From assembly GCF_902168435.1 (NCBI RefSeq), contig NZ_LR656170.1, positions 202,720-266,719 on the forward strand: DNA of 64,000 nucleotides, read 5' to 3'. The translations under genes and the position numbers were made by a program. Shown here in pieces: positions 37,096 through 45,686 of this stretch (position 1 is its first letter; every line of letters begins with the position of its first letter). Source of the DNA: Bacillus marasmi (GTDB lineage: Bacteria; Bacillota; Bacilli; Bacillales; Cytobacillaceae). The notes under the pieces are model-generated. The model searched no databases. It saw only the letters and a list, made by a program, of their open reading frames with translations, and had not been told where the DNA came from.

Positions 37096-38280
37096 TTATG
37101 ACTTCACCTTATCCAGATACAGTTCCCGTACTCCATCACTAATGGTTGCGATATAGAAGCTTGCGTCAAGACCAGTTTTGGATTTGTACTCTTGATTCAC
37201 GTTCTCGGTAAACTGATCGACTTGACTTGCTTCAACGATGGCAATCGCCGAGCCACCAAGTCCAGCACCTGTCATTTTAGCTCCTAGCACGCCAGTTTGG
37301 TTCCAAGCTCCTTGGACGAGTGTATCAAGTTCGGCTCCTGTTGCATCATAATCATTTTGTAAAGATAAATGTGACTGCTTCATTAAATCCCCAAGTGCAG
37401 TTAGATTTCCACGTCTAAGCTGTTTTACCGCCGAAAAGGCTCGTTCATTCTCAGTAATGACATGTCTGGCCCGCTTTTGTAACAATTGGGTTGGGATTAG
37501 ATGCTTAAAGTTCTCGAACTGCTCGATGTTTAAATCACCAAGCGAAAGGATATTAATTGCACCTTGGAGATGTCTGAGCGCATGCTCACACTCATCCCTG
37601 CGTTTATCATATAATTCCACAAGCTCTTCGCTCTGTTTGTTTGAATCCATAATAACCAGCTTATAATCCTGTAAATGAAATGGAATATAGTCATAACTTA
37701 ATGTATGACTGTCGAGCAGAATCGCATGATTCGCTTTCCCTTTTGCAACAATAAATGGATCGCTCATTCCGCTTTTCATTCCAATAAAATACTGGTCAGT
37801 TTCTTTGCACGCCTTAATCAGCTCGATTTTAGAAAGATGAAGCTGATATAGCTTATTTACGATTTCGCCGATTAGCATCAACAACGATGCTGACGAGGAT
37901 AAACCTGCACCAACCGGAATATTTCCCGATACGTACAAATCAAAGCCGCAAGGAAGGCGATGGCCACTCTGTTTGAGATAAGAAAGCATTCCCTTAGGGT
38001 AATTTGCCCAGCCATGAGAAGGTTTGAAATCTAGTTCATCTAATGTGAATTGTACTATGCCTTGCTCTGAAAAATTTTTCGAAAATAGTCGTACCAAACG
38101 ATCTGTTCGTTTACTAATAGCACCGTATATACCAAGTGAAATAGCACAAGGTAGTACATTAGCGCCATTGTATTCTGTATGCTCTCCGATTAAATTTACT
38201 CGACCCGGAGAAAAGAAATAACGTTCAGCTTCTTGTGAAAATGTGGTATGAAAGTCAGATGCAAGGGCGCGAAAATCCAC
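37096..38280 (-). CDS. galK: Galactokinase (GHMP kinase)
   Basis: The 394-residue enzyme phosphorylates galactose at C1 with ATP. Motifs are FFSPGRVNLIGEHTEYNG (galactose signature), VGAGLSSSASLLML (GHMP ATP loop), and MTGAGLGGSAIAIV near the end. The length is normal for GalK. Two GTG starts nine bases apart are possible. The second, at 38280, has GAGGAG at good spacing, while the first, at 38289, touches the RBS. No galT or galE lies beside it, so it may serve to scavenge galactose for the glycan genes rather than act in a Leloir operon. Confidence 0.93.
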   Translation of the reverse strand: MDFRALASDFHTTFSQEAERYFFSPGRVNLIGEHTEYNGANVLPCAISLGIYGAISKRTDRLVRLFSKNFSEQGIVQFTLDELDFKPSHGWANYPKGMLSYLKQSGHRLPCGFDLYVSGNIPVGAGLSSSASLLMLIGEIVNKLYQLHLSKIELIKACKETDQYFIGMKSGMSDPFIVAKGKANHAILLDSHTLSYDYIPFHLQDYKLVIMDSNKQSEELVELYDKRRDECEHALRHLQGAINILSLGDLNIEQFENFKHLIPTQLLQKRARHVITENERAFSAVKQLRRGNLTALGDLMKQSHLSLQNDYDATGAELDTLVQGAWNQTGVLGAKMTGAGLGGSAIAIVEASQVDQFTENVNQEYKSKTGLDASFYIATISDGVRELYLDKVKS

Positions 38281-38405
38281 GTGAACCACTCCTCATAAAT
38301 GAGATTGTTAGTGCAGTAAACCCTTTCCAACTATAAGCGTATTATTTGTACGGAAATACGTCAATCAAAATATGTTGGAAATTTCCTATTAATACCTATT
38401 TTCTG

Positions 38406-38837
38406 TTATAGTGGCTTTTCACGAGCACCATTCAGGTGATATCGTGCCACATTTTCTGGTTTTTTCACGAGCAGCAACCCCAAATATATGCCTATAACAT
38501 CATAGCCAACATCCAACAGCCTGCCACTTCTACCAGTAAAAAGCTGCAGAAGCTCTGTGCTAAATGCAAATAGTATTAGAATTAGACGAGCCTTCATAGA
38601 TGATGTTCGTACAGCTAATGCCAGCATGAAAAAGCAAACTATATGTCCAAGCTTTTGAATGATATAGCCTTGTGAAAATGACTTAGGAAGCTCAATCAAT
38701 TGTGAGAAGTTAGGCTGGGAATCCCAAGCAATCATGATTTGTGGAGGCTTATCCTGAATCAGACTTGAAAAATCAGAAACTGCTGTCAGGATTACAATTG
38801 CGCTTCCCCATATCATCATAAATAACCATCTCTTCAA
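38406..38837 (-). CDS. VanZ-like membrane protein
   Basis: The 143-residue protein has four hydrophobic segments. It contains the VanZ-family stretch with STELLQLFTGRSGRLLDVGYDVIGIYLG, in which GRSG and D-x2-D are typical. Family members are small membrane proteins of unclear function; one gives low-level teicoplanin resistance. The TTG at 38837 is chosen because GGAGGAGAT lies six bases before it. An in-frame ATG at 38867 has no RBS. It is a single gene upstream of galK, with 125 bp between them. Confidence 0.82.
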   Translation of the reverse strand: MKRWLFMMIWGSAIVILTAVSDFSSLIQDKPPQIMIAWDSQPNFSQLIELPKSFSQGYIIQKLGHIVCFFMLALAVRTSSMKARLILILFAFSTELLQLFTGRSGRLLDVGYDVIGIYLGLLLVKKPENVARYHLNGAREKPL

Positions 38838-38970
38838 TTCATCTCCTCCTCCCACTGATAGAATCATTATCGGCTCTATAACTCACTAATATACTATTAT
38901 TCCTTCATCTTTATGACAGCTTTAAAAATATTAATTCTATAGATTGCGAAAAAATCATCTTTGTTTTATT

Positions 38971-38990
38971 ATTTAGTTAAATAACTAAAT
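38971..38990. promoter_or_regulatory. Probable SdpR operator
   Basis: ATTTAGTTA and TAACTAAAT form a perfect 20-nt palindrome with a central AA, 27 bp before the sdpR-like start. Dyads of this size are usual ArsR-family sites, and SdpR is known to repress its own operon. Confidence 0.6.
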
Positions 38991-39017
38991 ACTTAAATAA
39001 GAGAGGAGACGGATCTG

Positions 39018-39299
39018 TTGAATTCGACCTTTAAAGCATTATCAGATCCGACCCGGCGGCAAATTCTTGATTTATTAAAGGAGCGCGATCTAACCGCTGG
39101 TGAAATATCTGACCACTTCCAAATGTCCAAACCGAGTATCTCCCAGCACTTGAAAATCCTGAAGCACGCTGACCTTATCCAGGATGAGAAAAAAGGGCAG
39201 TATATCATATACTCATTAAACACTACCGTTTTCCAAGATATTTTAAATTGGGCATTTAGTTTCACTCAACCTTCTCACCACGATAAAAAGGAGGACTAA
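39018..39299 (+). CDS. sdpR: ArsR-family repressor, SdpR-like
   Basis: The 93-residue winged-helix protein has FKALSDPTRRQILDLL, then the recognition helix MSKPSISQHLKIL and the wing DLIQDEKKGQYIIYS. It lacks the Cys/His metal boxes of metal-sensing ArsR proteins. It lies 5 bp before an SdpI-family gene, exactly as in the B. subtilis sdpRI autoregulated immunity operon. There, membrane SdpI sequesters SdpR when the toxin SdpC is present. The TTG start has GAGGAG ten bases upstream. Confidence 0.85.
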   Translation: MNSTFKALSDPTRRQILDLLKERDLTAGEISDHFQMSKPSISQHLKILKHADLIQDEKKGQYIIYSLNTTVFQDILNWAFSFTQPSHHDKKED

Positions 39300-39304
39300 T
39301 TGAT

Positions 39305-39937
39305 ATGAAGAAACACATTTTTCCTATTTCCATTATCGCCCTGACAATTATCGTTTGGGCCATCGCATATCCTAAGCTTCCAGCTGAAGTTCCAACTCAT
39401 TGGGGATTTAATGGTGAGGTGAATGGATACTCAAGCAAACTCAATGCGATGCTAACACAAATTGGGATCATGGCACTACTATACTTTTCGGTAGCATTTT
39501 TACCAAAGATTGATCCTCGAAGAAAAAATTATAAGTATTTCTCTTCTAGCTATCAAATGATGTATAATGCGCTGCTTGTGGTCTTCTTTGGCTTAAATGT
39601 ATTTGTGATTTTTTACGCATTAGGGTATGACATCCCGATGTCATCATTAGGTACGGTATTCATTGGGATTATTTTTATCGTCCTTGGTAATGTAATGCAA
39701 CGGGTTCGCTCCAATTTCTTTATAGGCCTGCGCACACCATGGGCATTGAGCAATGAGGAAGTATGGCGGAAAACACACCGCTTTGGCGGGAAGTTATTTT
39801 TTGTCAGTGGAATTATCCTCTTATTAGCTACCTTTTTATCAGGTCCCGTGAAAGAATATTTGATTATTGCTATTATTGCGGTCATCATCGTCGCCCCATA
39901 TATTTATTCTTATTTGATCTATAAAAAGTTATCTTAA
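39305..39937 (+). CDS. sdpI: SdpI-family immunity/signal membrane protein
   Basis: The 210-residue protein has six helices. The N-terminal PAEVPTHWGFNGEVNGY motif is that of the DUF1648/SdpI family. The C-terminal half has FFIGLRTPWALSNEEVWRKTHRFGG, the SdpI signature. Length matches B. subtilis SdpI (about 207). It would protect against an SdpC-like toxin and relay its presence to SdpR. No sdpABC toxin genes lie in this window, so it may act as immunity against other strains or as an envelope-stress sensor. AAAGGAGG precedes the ATG. Confidence 0.88.
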   Translation: MKKHIFPISIIALTIIVWAIAYPKLPAEVPTHWGFNGEVNGYSSKLNAMLTQIGIMALLYFSVAFLPKIDPRRKNYKYFSSSYQMMYNALLVVFFGLNVFVIFYALGYDIPMSSLGTVFIGIIFIVLGNVMQRVRSNFFIGLRTPWALSNEEVWRKTHRFGGKLFFVSGIILLLATFLSGPVKEYLIIAIIAVIIVAPYIYSYLIYKKLS

Positions 39938-39940
39938 CTA

Positions 39941-39976
39941 AACAAGAGCATCCAAAAGATTGGATGCTCTTGTTTT
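39941..39976. terminator. Terminator after sdpRI
   Basis: AACAAGAGCATCCA pairs with TGGATGCTCTTGTTTT. It sits between convergent genes and can work in both directions. Confidence 0.9.
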
Positions 39977-39997
39977 ACCAGTGGTTATTTTTTGCTG

Positions 39998-40453
39998 CTA
40001 AATGACTCTACCTTTCTTCTTGGCATTAGCATCAAATATTGCTCCGATTATAATTCCGGAAATGAGCCCGATTGAAACGGAATATAAATTTAAGAACATA
40101 AATGCAGAACCAATTAGTAATCCTATCACAAGCCACTGATTCATTAATTGACCTGGTTCAAATAGACCATGGCCCTTTTTTACATGCGTTAGGAGCTCTT
40201 TATAAATATCCTTGTATTCCTGGGGATTAATAGACTTTCCTCGTAACATGTCTTCAAGTATCCCGATTAATACATCCGCCTTTTGCTGCAACGCTTGACA
40301 TTGCTCACAATTTTCTTGTGAGAATTCATCTATTCTACCGACTATTTTTTTTATTTTATCAACCTTAAGTCTTCTTAAACCATCATTATGCATCGTCTCG
40401 ATAATTCTATCTAATCTTCCATTTGCCTGATTCAACCATTTTGATTGTTTCAT
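39998..40453 (-). CDS. Small membrane protein of unknown function
   Basis: The 151-residue protein is not recognised. The first 100 residues are charged, mostly helical and contain CEQCQAL. Two hydrophobic segments follow at about 107-140 (LVIGLLIGSAFMFLNLY, IGLISGIIIGAIF), with a basic end. This suggests a cytosolic helical domain attached to the membrane by a helical hairpin. GAGGG lies about ten bases before the ATG. It is a single gene, convergent with sdpRI. Confidence 0.6.
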   Translation of the reverse strand: MKQSKWLNQANGRLDRIIETMHNDGLRRLKVDKIKKIVGRIDEFSQENCEQCQALQQKADVLIGILEDMLRGKSINPQEYKDIYKELLTHVKKGHGLFEPGQLMNQWLVIGLLIGSAFMFLNLYSVSIGLISGIIIGAIFDANAKKKGRVI

Positions 40454-40733
40454 TGTTGCAGGTCCCTCTCTTTCTTAACGGTATATATATCTTATCATGC
40501 TAAATATAGAAATTTTTATAAAAATAAAATTCGTATTATTTCGACATTTGTATTTTAGCATACATGCGAGAGTTGTTGTATTTTCAGGGTATTTCTGATA
40601 AAGTCGCTTGTAGTTTATGGTAATTATCTGCCTGTTTAGCTGTTTTATAAAGCATTCTATTCTATGAATCTAACAATTTTTTTGGTATTGTATGTGTATT
40701 AGATTGTAAAACATTTGGAGGTTTTTTGAAATA

Positions 40734-41672
40734 ATGTCAAAAACTAAGAGTAAAAAGCCAAAATGGCTGCGAATCCTTACAATTGTTGCCCTAGTGCTAT
40801 TTATTGGTGTGGCAATCTATGGGGTCACATTTTATATGTCGCTATCAACTGCTTTAAAAGATATTCATGAACCAATTGAACGGAAATCAGAAAAACGAAC
40901 GCAAGAGGTTACATTGCAGAAGAAGGAGCCATTCTCGATTTTAATGCTTGGTGTAGATGAACGGGAAGGTGACAAAGGCCGTTCTGATACGATGATCCTG
41001 ATTACGGTCAATCCGAATCAAAATTCAACAAAAATGCTAAGTATTCCTCGTGATACTTATACAGAAATAATCGGAAAAGGTATAAATGACAAAATCAACC
41101 ATGCCTACGCCTTTGGTGGACCAGAAATGTCGATGGATTCTGTTGAGAATTTCTTAGATATTCCTGTTGATTACTTTATGAAAATCAATATGGAAGGCTT
41201 TGAGGAAATTGTCAACGCGGTCGGAGGAATTACGGTTAACAATAACTTGGATTTTGAATATGGGGGAGTCCATTTCCCAGTTGGTGAAATCACGTTAAAC
41301 GGTGAGGATGCATTAATTTATTCTCGTATGCGTAAAGAGGATCCGAACGGAGACTTCGGACGTCAGCAAAGGCAGCGCATGATTATCCAAGGTGTAATTA
41401 AAAAAGGAGCTAGCTTGAATTCCGTTACGAATTTCGATTCCATTTTTAATGCATTAGGAAATAACGTTAAGACGAATATTTCGTTTAGCGAAATGGTCGA
41501 TATTCAGCAGAACTATAAAAATGCCAGCCAAAACATTGAGCATATTACGATTTCTGGTACGGGTACACATATGGGAGGCATCTACTATTTAGTTGTGCCT
41601 GATGGGGAAAAGAACCGTGTTCAATCGATATTGAAAAATCACTTAGAATTAGAACCTGTCGTACAGGAATAG
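40734..41672 (+). CDS. LytR-CpsA-Psr (LCP) family wall polymer ligase, TagU-like
   Basis: The 312-residue protein has an N-terminal membrane anchor (about 15-35). An extracellular LCP domain follows from about 65: ILMLGVDEREGDKGRSDTMILITVNP, KMLSIPRDTYTEI, DKINHAYAFGG, and the polyprenyl-phosphate-binding IYSRMRKEDPNGDFGRQQRQ. LCP enzymes move teichoic acid or other anionic glycan from undecaprenyl pyrophosphate to peptidoglycan MurNAc. GGAGG lies about 12 bases upstream. It is a single gene with a terminator, and is the probable attachment enzyme for the glycans made in the first 25 kb, though this is inference. Confidence 0.92.
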   Translation: MSKTKSKKPKWLRILTIVALVLFIGVAIYGVTFYMSLSTALKDIHEPIERKSEKRTQEVTLQKKEPFSILMLGVDEREGDKGRSDTMILITVNPNQNSTKMLSIPRDTYTEIIGKGINDKINHAYAFGGPEMSMDSVENFLDIPVDYFMKINMEGFEEIVNAVGGITVNNNLDFEYGGVHFPVGEITLNGEDALIYSRMRKEDPNGDFGRQQRQRMIIQGVIKKGASLNSVTNFDSIFNALGNNVKTNISFSEMVDIQQNYKNASQNIEHITISGTGTHMGGIYYLVVPDGEKNRVQSILKNHLELEPVVQE

Positions 41673-41697
41673 TTGTTTTTGCGAAGTACATGAATTC

Positions 41698-41740
41698 GCC
41701 TTTGGTCCGGATATTCGGGCCAAAGGCTTTTTTGTTTTTT
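41698..41740 (+). terminator. Terminator of the LCP gene
   Basis: GCCTTTGGTCC pairs with GGGCCAAAGGC and is followed by six T and a further T-rich run. Confidence 0.9.
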
Positions 41741-41799
41741 CGTTCAGTTTTGATTTTTAGCGTGATGAAGGCGTTGATCACGGATGGCGTCCTGCTCTG

Positions 41800-42255
41800 T
41801 CAGTCCTGGTTATAATCCCAAAGCAGCTTCCACTCCCCTTTTTCTTCTACGACAAAGCATGGGTGTTCAATCGTGAATTTGCCAAATTTACTTTGGAAGG
41901 TTTGATAAACGGTTACTTGATGGACATTTTTCAATGCCTTTCCACCTTGTGTTGCCCTCCACTCGTCGTGCTTTTCTGTATCACCAAGCTTAAAGGTAAA
42001 GCTGTGCGCATTCATATCCTGCATAAATACATGTGCCCTGCTTTGGATGTATTGATCTTTATTGAAGCGCTCCTTCATTTGCGAATGAAATAAATCCCAC
42101 GAGCTCCCGAAATCCCCCTCCTGTTCGAGCTGATAAAATTGTTCCACTACCTTTTCTGGTTTACTTTTTAATGAAGCCACTAAGCTTGCTACCGCAATCC
42201 CAATTACCGCAATGGCGATTGCGATAATGATCAATGGATTTTTCCGTCTTCTCAC
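41800..42255 (-). CDS. Membrane-anchored small extracellular protein, unknown
   Basis: The 151-residue protein has a basic start and one hydrophobic segment (about 8-28) without a lipobox. The outer domain of about 115 residues begins KPEKVVEQFYQLEQEGDFGSSWDLFHSQMK and ends KGEWKLLWDY. This resembles NTF2-like or DUF4878-type domains often found as extracellular sensors or chaperone-like modules in Firmicutes. The start is GTG with GGTGAT five bases before it. It is a single gene, and a TTTATCC tandem repeat lies about 90 bp upstream of its start. Confidence 0.55.
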   Translation of the reverse strand: MRRRKNPLIIIAIAIAVIGIAVASLVASLKSKPEKVVEQFYQLEQEGDFGSSWDLFHSQMKERFNKDQYIQSRAHVFMQDMNAHSFTFKLGDTEKHDEWRATQGGKALKNVHQVTVYQTFQSKFGKFTIEHPCFVVEEKGEWKLLWDYNQD

Positions 42256-42340
42256 AAGGCATCACCTTGTACTATGTATATTGGGCCGGTTTTGGAATTA
42301 TGTGAGTGACTCTCTATCTGGAGATTTTAGGGTTTATCCG

Positions 42341-42490
42341 TTTATCCGTGGATTTCTGGATTTATCCGCGGGATCTGAGTTTTATCCGTGGATTTCTGGA
42401 TTTATCCGTGGGATCTGAGTTTTATCCGTGGATTTCTGGATTTATCCATGGGATCTGAGTTTTATCCGTGGTTTTCTGGATTTATCCGTA
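42341..42490. repeat. 40-bp tandem repeat, about 3.7 copies
   Basis: The unit begins TTTATCCGTGGATTTCTGGA and continues TTTATCCGNGGGATCTGAGT. Copies start at 42341, 42381, 42421 and 42461 (last one partial). Each copy holds two TTTATCC-led halves, so there is also a 20-bp sub-period. It lies upstream of the 41800-42255 gene and downstream of the CoA-disulfide reductase gene. Confidence 0.9.
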
Positions 42491-42511
42491 CTTTAGAACT
42501 ATTATTATTTT

Positions 42512-42547
42512 TACAAAAAATAACCCGGTAAAACTCCTTACCGGGTC
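42512..42547 (-). terminator. Terminator of the CoA-disulfide reductase gene
   Basis: ACCCGGTAA pairs with TTACCGGGT around a 6-nt loop and is followed on the - strand by a T-rich run. Confidence 0.88.
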
Positions 42548-42563
42548 TCGCAAATCTATATTA

Positions 42564-44231
42564 TTATGCGTTTTGCAATTGCTTTGGTTTCATTGCTGAG
42601 TAAGTTTTCCAGCCACCGTCTAGATTTTTCACGTTAAAGCCGTATGCCATTAAGAGTCTTGTAGCAAGATAGCCACGCAAGCCAACCTGACATGAAACAT
42701 AAATCGTTTCATCTTTCGGTAGCTCATCAACATGGTTGCGAAGCTCATCAAGCGGAATACATTGAGAGCCGTTAATATAGCCATTGTCACGTTCTTTAGG
42801 ATTACGTACATCAATTAACAGTCCGCCAGCTGCAACGATTTCATCAATTTCATGCCATTGTACAGTTTGAATACCTTCATCAATGATGTTTGATGCCACA
42901 TATCCCGCGTAATTAACAGGGTCCTTTGCAGAAGCAAATGGCGGTGCATAAGCCAATTCAAGTTCTGTTAAGTCGTGAACAGTTAATCCGCCTTTGATAG
43001 CTGTGGCAATAATATCAATTCGTTTATCTACGCCATCCTTACCAACTGCCTGGGCTCCGAAAATTTTACCAGTCTCACGGTCAAAGATAAGCTTTAAGGC
43101 AATTTGACTGGCACCAGGGTAATAGGTGGCATGACATGCCGGATGAATATGTACGACTTCATAATCGATACCTAATTCTTTTAATGTTTTTTCATTATTA
43201 CCTGTTGAAGCGACATCAAGGTCAAAGATTTTCGCAATCGATGTTCCTAGTGTACCTGGGTATTTCTCGACATTGCCTCGAACGATATTATTCGCTACGA
43301 TTCGGCCTTGGCGGTTCGCTGGACCTGCGAGCGGAATCATTGCTGGATTTTCATTGATATAGTCAACTACTTCAATCGCATCACCGATTGCGTAGATACT
43401 TTCATCACTTGTTTGTAGGAATTCGTTTACTTGAATCCCTCCACGTTCTCCGATTTCTAAACCTGCTTCTACCACTAAGTGATTCTCAGGTTCAACGCCA
43501 ATTGAAAGAATCATCATATCTGTGCTGATGCGCTTACCGCTAGTGAGGATTAGCGTATTTCCGTTATCTTCAACTGATTGAACGACATCACCAAGGATAA
43601 GCTCAACACCTTTATCAATTAAATGTTGCTGAACAACCGCAGCCATTTCAATATCTAACGGCTTCATGATCTGGTTTCCTGTTTGGATGATCGTCACTTT
43701 TACTCCGCGTTCAACAAGGTTTTCAGTCATTTCTAATCCGATGAAACCAGCGCCAACAACTACACAATGCTCAGGCTGTTGATTGTCCACAAAATCCTTA
43801 ATTTTATCTGTATCTGGAATATTTCGTAATGTAAAGGCGTTATGCGCTTCGTTTAATCCAAGCCAATTTGGTACTCGTGGTTTTGCGCCTGGTGACAAAA
43901 GTAAAACATCATAGGCTTCCTCATAAATTTCTCCCGTGTTAACATGTTTTACCGATACCGTTTTCTGTTCACGATTGATTTTAACGACTTCGCTAAAATT
44001 GCGAATGTCTAATTTAAACCTTTTGTTCAAGCCTTCAACGGTTTGGACCATTAATTTACTTCTTTGTTCAATCACTTCGCCGATGTAATATGGAAGACCG
44101 CAGTTCGCAAATGAGACAAATTCACCGCGTTCGAATAAGACGATTTCTGCCTCTTCATCAATTCTTCTTAATCTTGCTGCTGCTGTAGCGCCACCCGCTA
44201 CACCACCAACAATGACAATCTTTTTACCCAT
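42564..44231 (-). CDS. CoA-disulfide reductase/persulfide reductase fused to a rhodanese domain
   Basis: The 555-residue flavoprotein starts with KKIVIVGGVAGGATAAARLRR (FAD-binding) and FVSFANCGLPYYIG, where Cys44 is the single redox cysteine of the CoADR family. It also has a NAD(P)H-binding VVVGAGFIGLEM and IYAIGDAIEV. Residues about 465-550 form a rhodanese domain with LIDVRNPKERD and active Cys in VSCQVGLRGY. Such CoADR-Rhd proteins reduce CoA persulfide or polysulfide with NAD(P)H. GGAGGGG precedes the ATG at 44231. It is divergent from cstR, with TACCCC half-sites upstream, which fits control by that repressor. Confidence 0.92.
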   Translation of the reverse strand: MGKKIVIVGGVAGGATAAARLRRIDEEAEIVLFERGEFVSFANCGLPYYIGEVIEQRSKLMVQTVEGLNKRFKLDIRNFSEVVKINREQKTVSVKHVNTGEIYEEAYDVLLLSPGAKPRVPNWLGLNEAHNAFTLRNIPDTDKIKDFVDNQQPEHCVVVGAGFIGLEMTENLVERGVKVTIIQTGNQIMKPLDIEMAAVVQQHLIDKGVELILGDVVQSVEDNGNTLILTSGKRISTDMMILSIGVEPENHLVVEAGLEIGERGGIQVNEFLQTSDESIYAIGDAIEVVDYINENPAMIPLAGPANRQGRIVANNIVRGNVEKYPGTLGTSIAKIFDLDVASTGNNEKTLKELGIDYEVVHIHPACHATYYPGASQIALKLIFDRETGKIFGAQAVGKDGVDKRIDIIATAIKGGLTVHDLTELELAYAPPFASAKDPVNYAGYVASNIIDEGIQTVQWHEIDEIVAAGGLLIDVRNPKERDNGYINGSQCIPLDELRNHVDELPKDETIYVSCQVGLRGYLATRLLMAYGFNVKNLDGGWKTYSAMKPKQLQNA

Positions 44232-44263
44232 CAATTATCCCCTCCATTCCTCATCATATCTCA

Positions 44264-44280
44264 ATACCCCTACCCCTATC
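44264..44280. promoter_or_regulatory. TACCCC half-sites upstream of the CoADR gene
   Basis: ATACCCC (44264-44270) is followed directly by TACCCCTAT. The half-sites match those of the cstR operator but are in direct rather than inverted order. This is a weak candidate for CstR binding. Confidence 0.35.
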
Positions 44281-44444
44281 AAGAGGGAAAATGATTAGTT
44301 GAATATTTCTTTATTTTTACATTTAATTACTATATAAATATTGCGAATAGATGTATTAATTTTTGCAAAATAGTCAAAATTTTTGTAAAATTATTAACAT
44401 ATAAAAACTGACATTTCAACATATTCGTTGTATAAGAATTCGTG

Positions 44445-44473
44445 TTGACATCATACCCTTTAGGGTATAATAT
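44445..44473 (+). promoter_or_regulatory. cstR promoter with overlapping CstR operator
   Basis: TTGACA (44445-44450) is followed by TATAAT at 15 bp or TAATAT at 17 bp. The inverted repeat ATACCC-TTTA-GGGTAT (44453-44468) fills the spacer. This G/C-tract dyad is the site type known for CsoR/CstR repressors, so autoregulation is very likely. Confidence 0.75.
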
Positions 44474-44526
44474 TAACCTAGTTCTATTTTCGAAAGAGAA
44501 TTTTTTGAAAGATAGGAGGGTAACCA

Positions 44527-44787
44527 ATGGATTATAATGATAAAATAAAAAATCGCGTAAAGCGAATTGAAGGTCAACTTCGCGGAATTCTTAGAATGAT
44601 GGAAGAAGATAAAGATTGCAAAGAAGTCATCACACAGCTTTCCGCAGCAAGAACAGCCATAGATCGAACTATTGGTGTTGTCGTAAGTTCGAACTTGATT
44701 AAATGTGTCCGTGATGCCGAGGGAAGCGGCCAGGACTCAGAACAATTAGTGAAAGATGCTGTCGATTTGCTTGTGAAAAGCCGTTAA
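44527..44787 (+). CDS. cstR: CstR-like persulfide-sensing repressor (CsoR family)
   Basis: The 86-residue all-helical DUF156 protein has NRVKRIEGQLRGILRM, Cys31 and Cys60, and no His ahead of Cys60 (SSNLIKC). Copper-sensing CsoR needs that His, whereas CstR uses Cys31/Cys60 to form di- and trisulfide links with reactive sulfur species. The LLVKSR end also agrees with CstR. It has GATAGGAGG before the ATG and its own terminator. Flanking genes are a CoA-disulfide reductase-rhodanese and three rhodaneses, so it almost certainly controls sulfane-sulfur detoxification. Confidence 0.88.
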   Translation: MDYNDKIKNRVKRIEGQLRGILRMMEEDKDCKEVITQLSAARTAIDRTIGVVVSSNLIKCVRDAEGSGQDSEQLVKDAVDLLVKSR

Positions 44788-44835
44788 TGATGAACTCTTT
44801 AAATCATTTGCATTTTTTTACAGCGAGACAAACAT

Positions 44836-44860
44836 AAAAAAGGAGAATCTCCTTTTTTAT
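44836..44860 (+). terminator. Terminator of cstR
   Basis: AAAAAAGGAGA pairs with TCTCCTTTTTT, 48 bp after the stop. Confidence 0.85.
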
Positions 44861-44873
44861 TTTAACACATATG

Positions 44874-44889
44874 ATACCCATAGGGGTTT
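44874..44889 (+). promoter_or_regulatory. Second CstR-like operator before the rhodanese operon
   Basis: ATACCC-ATAG-GGGTTT resembles the cstR dyad with two changes in the right half and lies 47 bp before the first rhodanese start. Confidence 0.45.
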
Positions 44890-44935
44890 AGGTGTTTTCA
44901 CCTATTGTTAAACCCACATATAAGGAGGATTTTTG

Positions 44936-45295
44936 ATGGATTATTTAGGTTATATCATCTTTGCGGGCGTCGTGCTTTTGTTAGTACTTAGAATGATGCC
45001 AACTAAAGGTGTAAAACAAATTACCACTTCACAACTAAAAAGTTATTTAGACAATAAAAATATTCAATTTATTGATGTTCGCACACCTGGTGAGTACAAA
45101 GGAAATCACATCCGTCAGTTCAAAAACATTCCATTGCATCAATTAAACCAAAAGCTCGGCGACTTATCTAAAGAAAAAGAAGTCGTTGTGATTTGCCAAA
45201 GCGGAATGAGAAGCAACAATGCAAGTAAAATTTTAAAAAAGGCTGGATTTAAGAGTGTCATTAATGTGAAGGGCGGCATGAGCGCCTGGAGTTAA
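44936..45295 (+). CDS. Membrane-anchored single-domain rhodanese
   Basis: The 119-residue protein has an N-terminal helix (about 4-20). A rhodanese domain follows with FIDVRTPGEYKGNHI and the active-site loop VVICQSGMRSNNA, with the sulfur-carrying Cys. It moves sulfane sulfur between thiols at the inner membrane face. AAGGAGGA lies seven bases before the ATG at 44936; the TTG just before it is less likely. It is the first of three rhodanese genes downstream of cstR and has a CstR-like operator in its leader. Confidence 0.9.
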   Translation: MDYLGYIIFAGVVLLLVLRMMPTKGVKQITTSQLKSYLDNKNIQFIDVRTPGEYKGNHIRQFKNIPLHQLNQKLGDLSKEKEVVVICQSGMRSNNASKILKKAGFKSVINVKGGMSAWS

Positions 45296-45389
45296 TATAT
45301 AGATAATTTGTGTGTTTCGGTTTACCGCACGTTTAAATTCGTGCAAGTATAGATTTGCCGTTTCGGTGTATTACTTAGGAGGAGAAAAA

Positions 45390-45686
45390 ATGAAACAAAT
45401 TTCTGCAAGAGATTTAGAAGCACTATTAAAGGAAAACAAAGACCTGAATATTATTGATGTTCGTGAGCCTTCAGAGGTTGCAGGTGGTAAAATCCCTGGA
45501 GCAGTCAATATTCCTTTAGGTTTAATTGAGTATAAAATGAACGAATTAGATAAAAACAAAGAGTATTATATAGTATGTTTATCTGGTGGAAGAAGTAGTT
45601 CAGCTACTAGATTTTTAGAATATCAGGGTTACAACGTAACGAATATGAATGGTGGAATGATGGCTTGGATGGGCGAAATTGAGTAA
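45390..45686 (+). CDS. Single-domain rhodanese
   Basis: The 98-residue cytosolic protein is made only of a rhodanese domain: IIDVREPSEVAGGKIPGAVNIPL and the active loop IVCLSGGRSSSA with the catalytic Cys. The length equals that of GlpE/YqhL-type sulfurtransferases. The open frame starts at 45312, but the ATG at 45390 has TTAGGAGGAG eight bases upstream. It is about 95 bp after the first rhodanese and very likely in the same transcript. It probably acts as the soluble sulfur carrier of the CstR regulon. Confidence 0.9.
   Translation: MKQISARDLEALLKENKDLNIIDVREPSEVAGGKIPGAVNIPLGLIEYKMNELDKNKEYYIVCLSGGRSSSATRFLEYQGYNVTNMNGGMMAWMGEIE

Noticed and set aside
42341-42490. CRISPR array or replication origin
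   Set aside because: The repeats are directly adjacent with no unique spacers, no cas genes are near, and TTATCCG differs from the DnaA box TTATCCACA.
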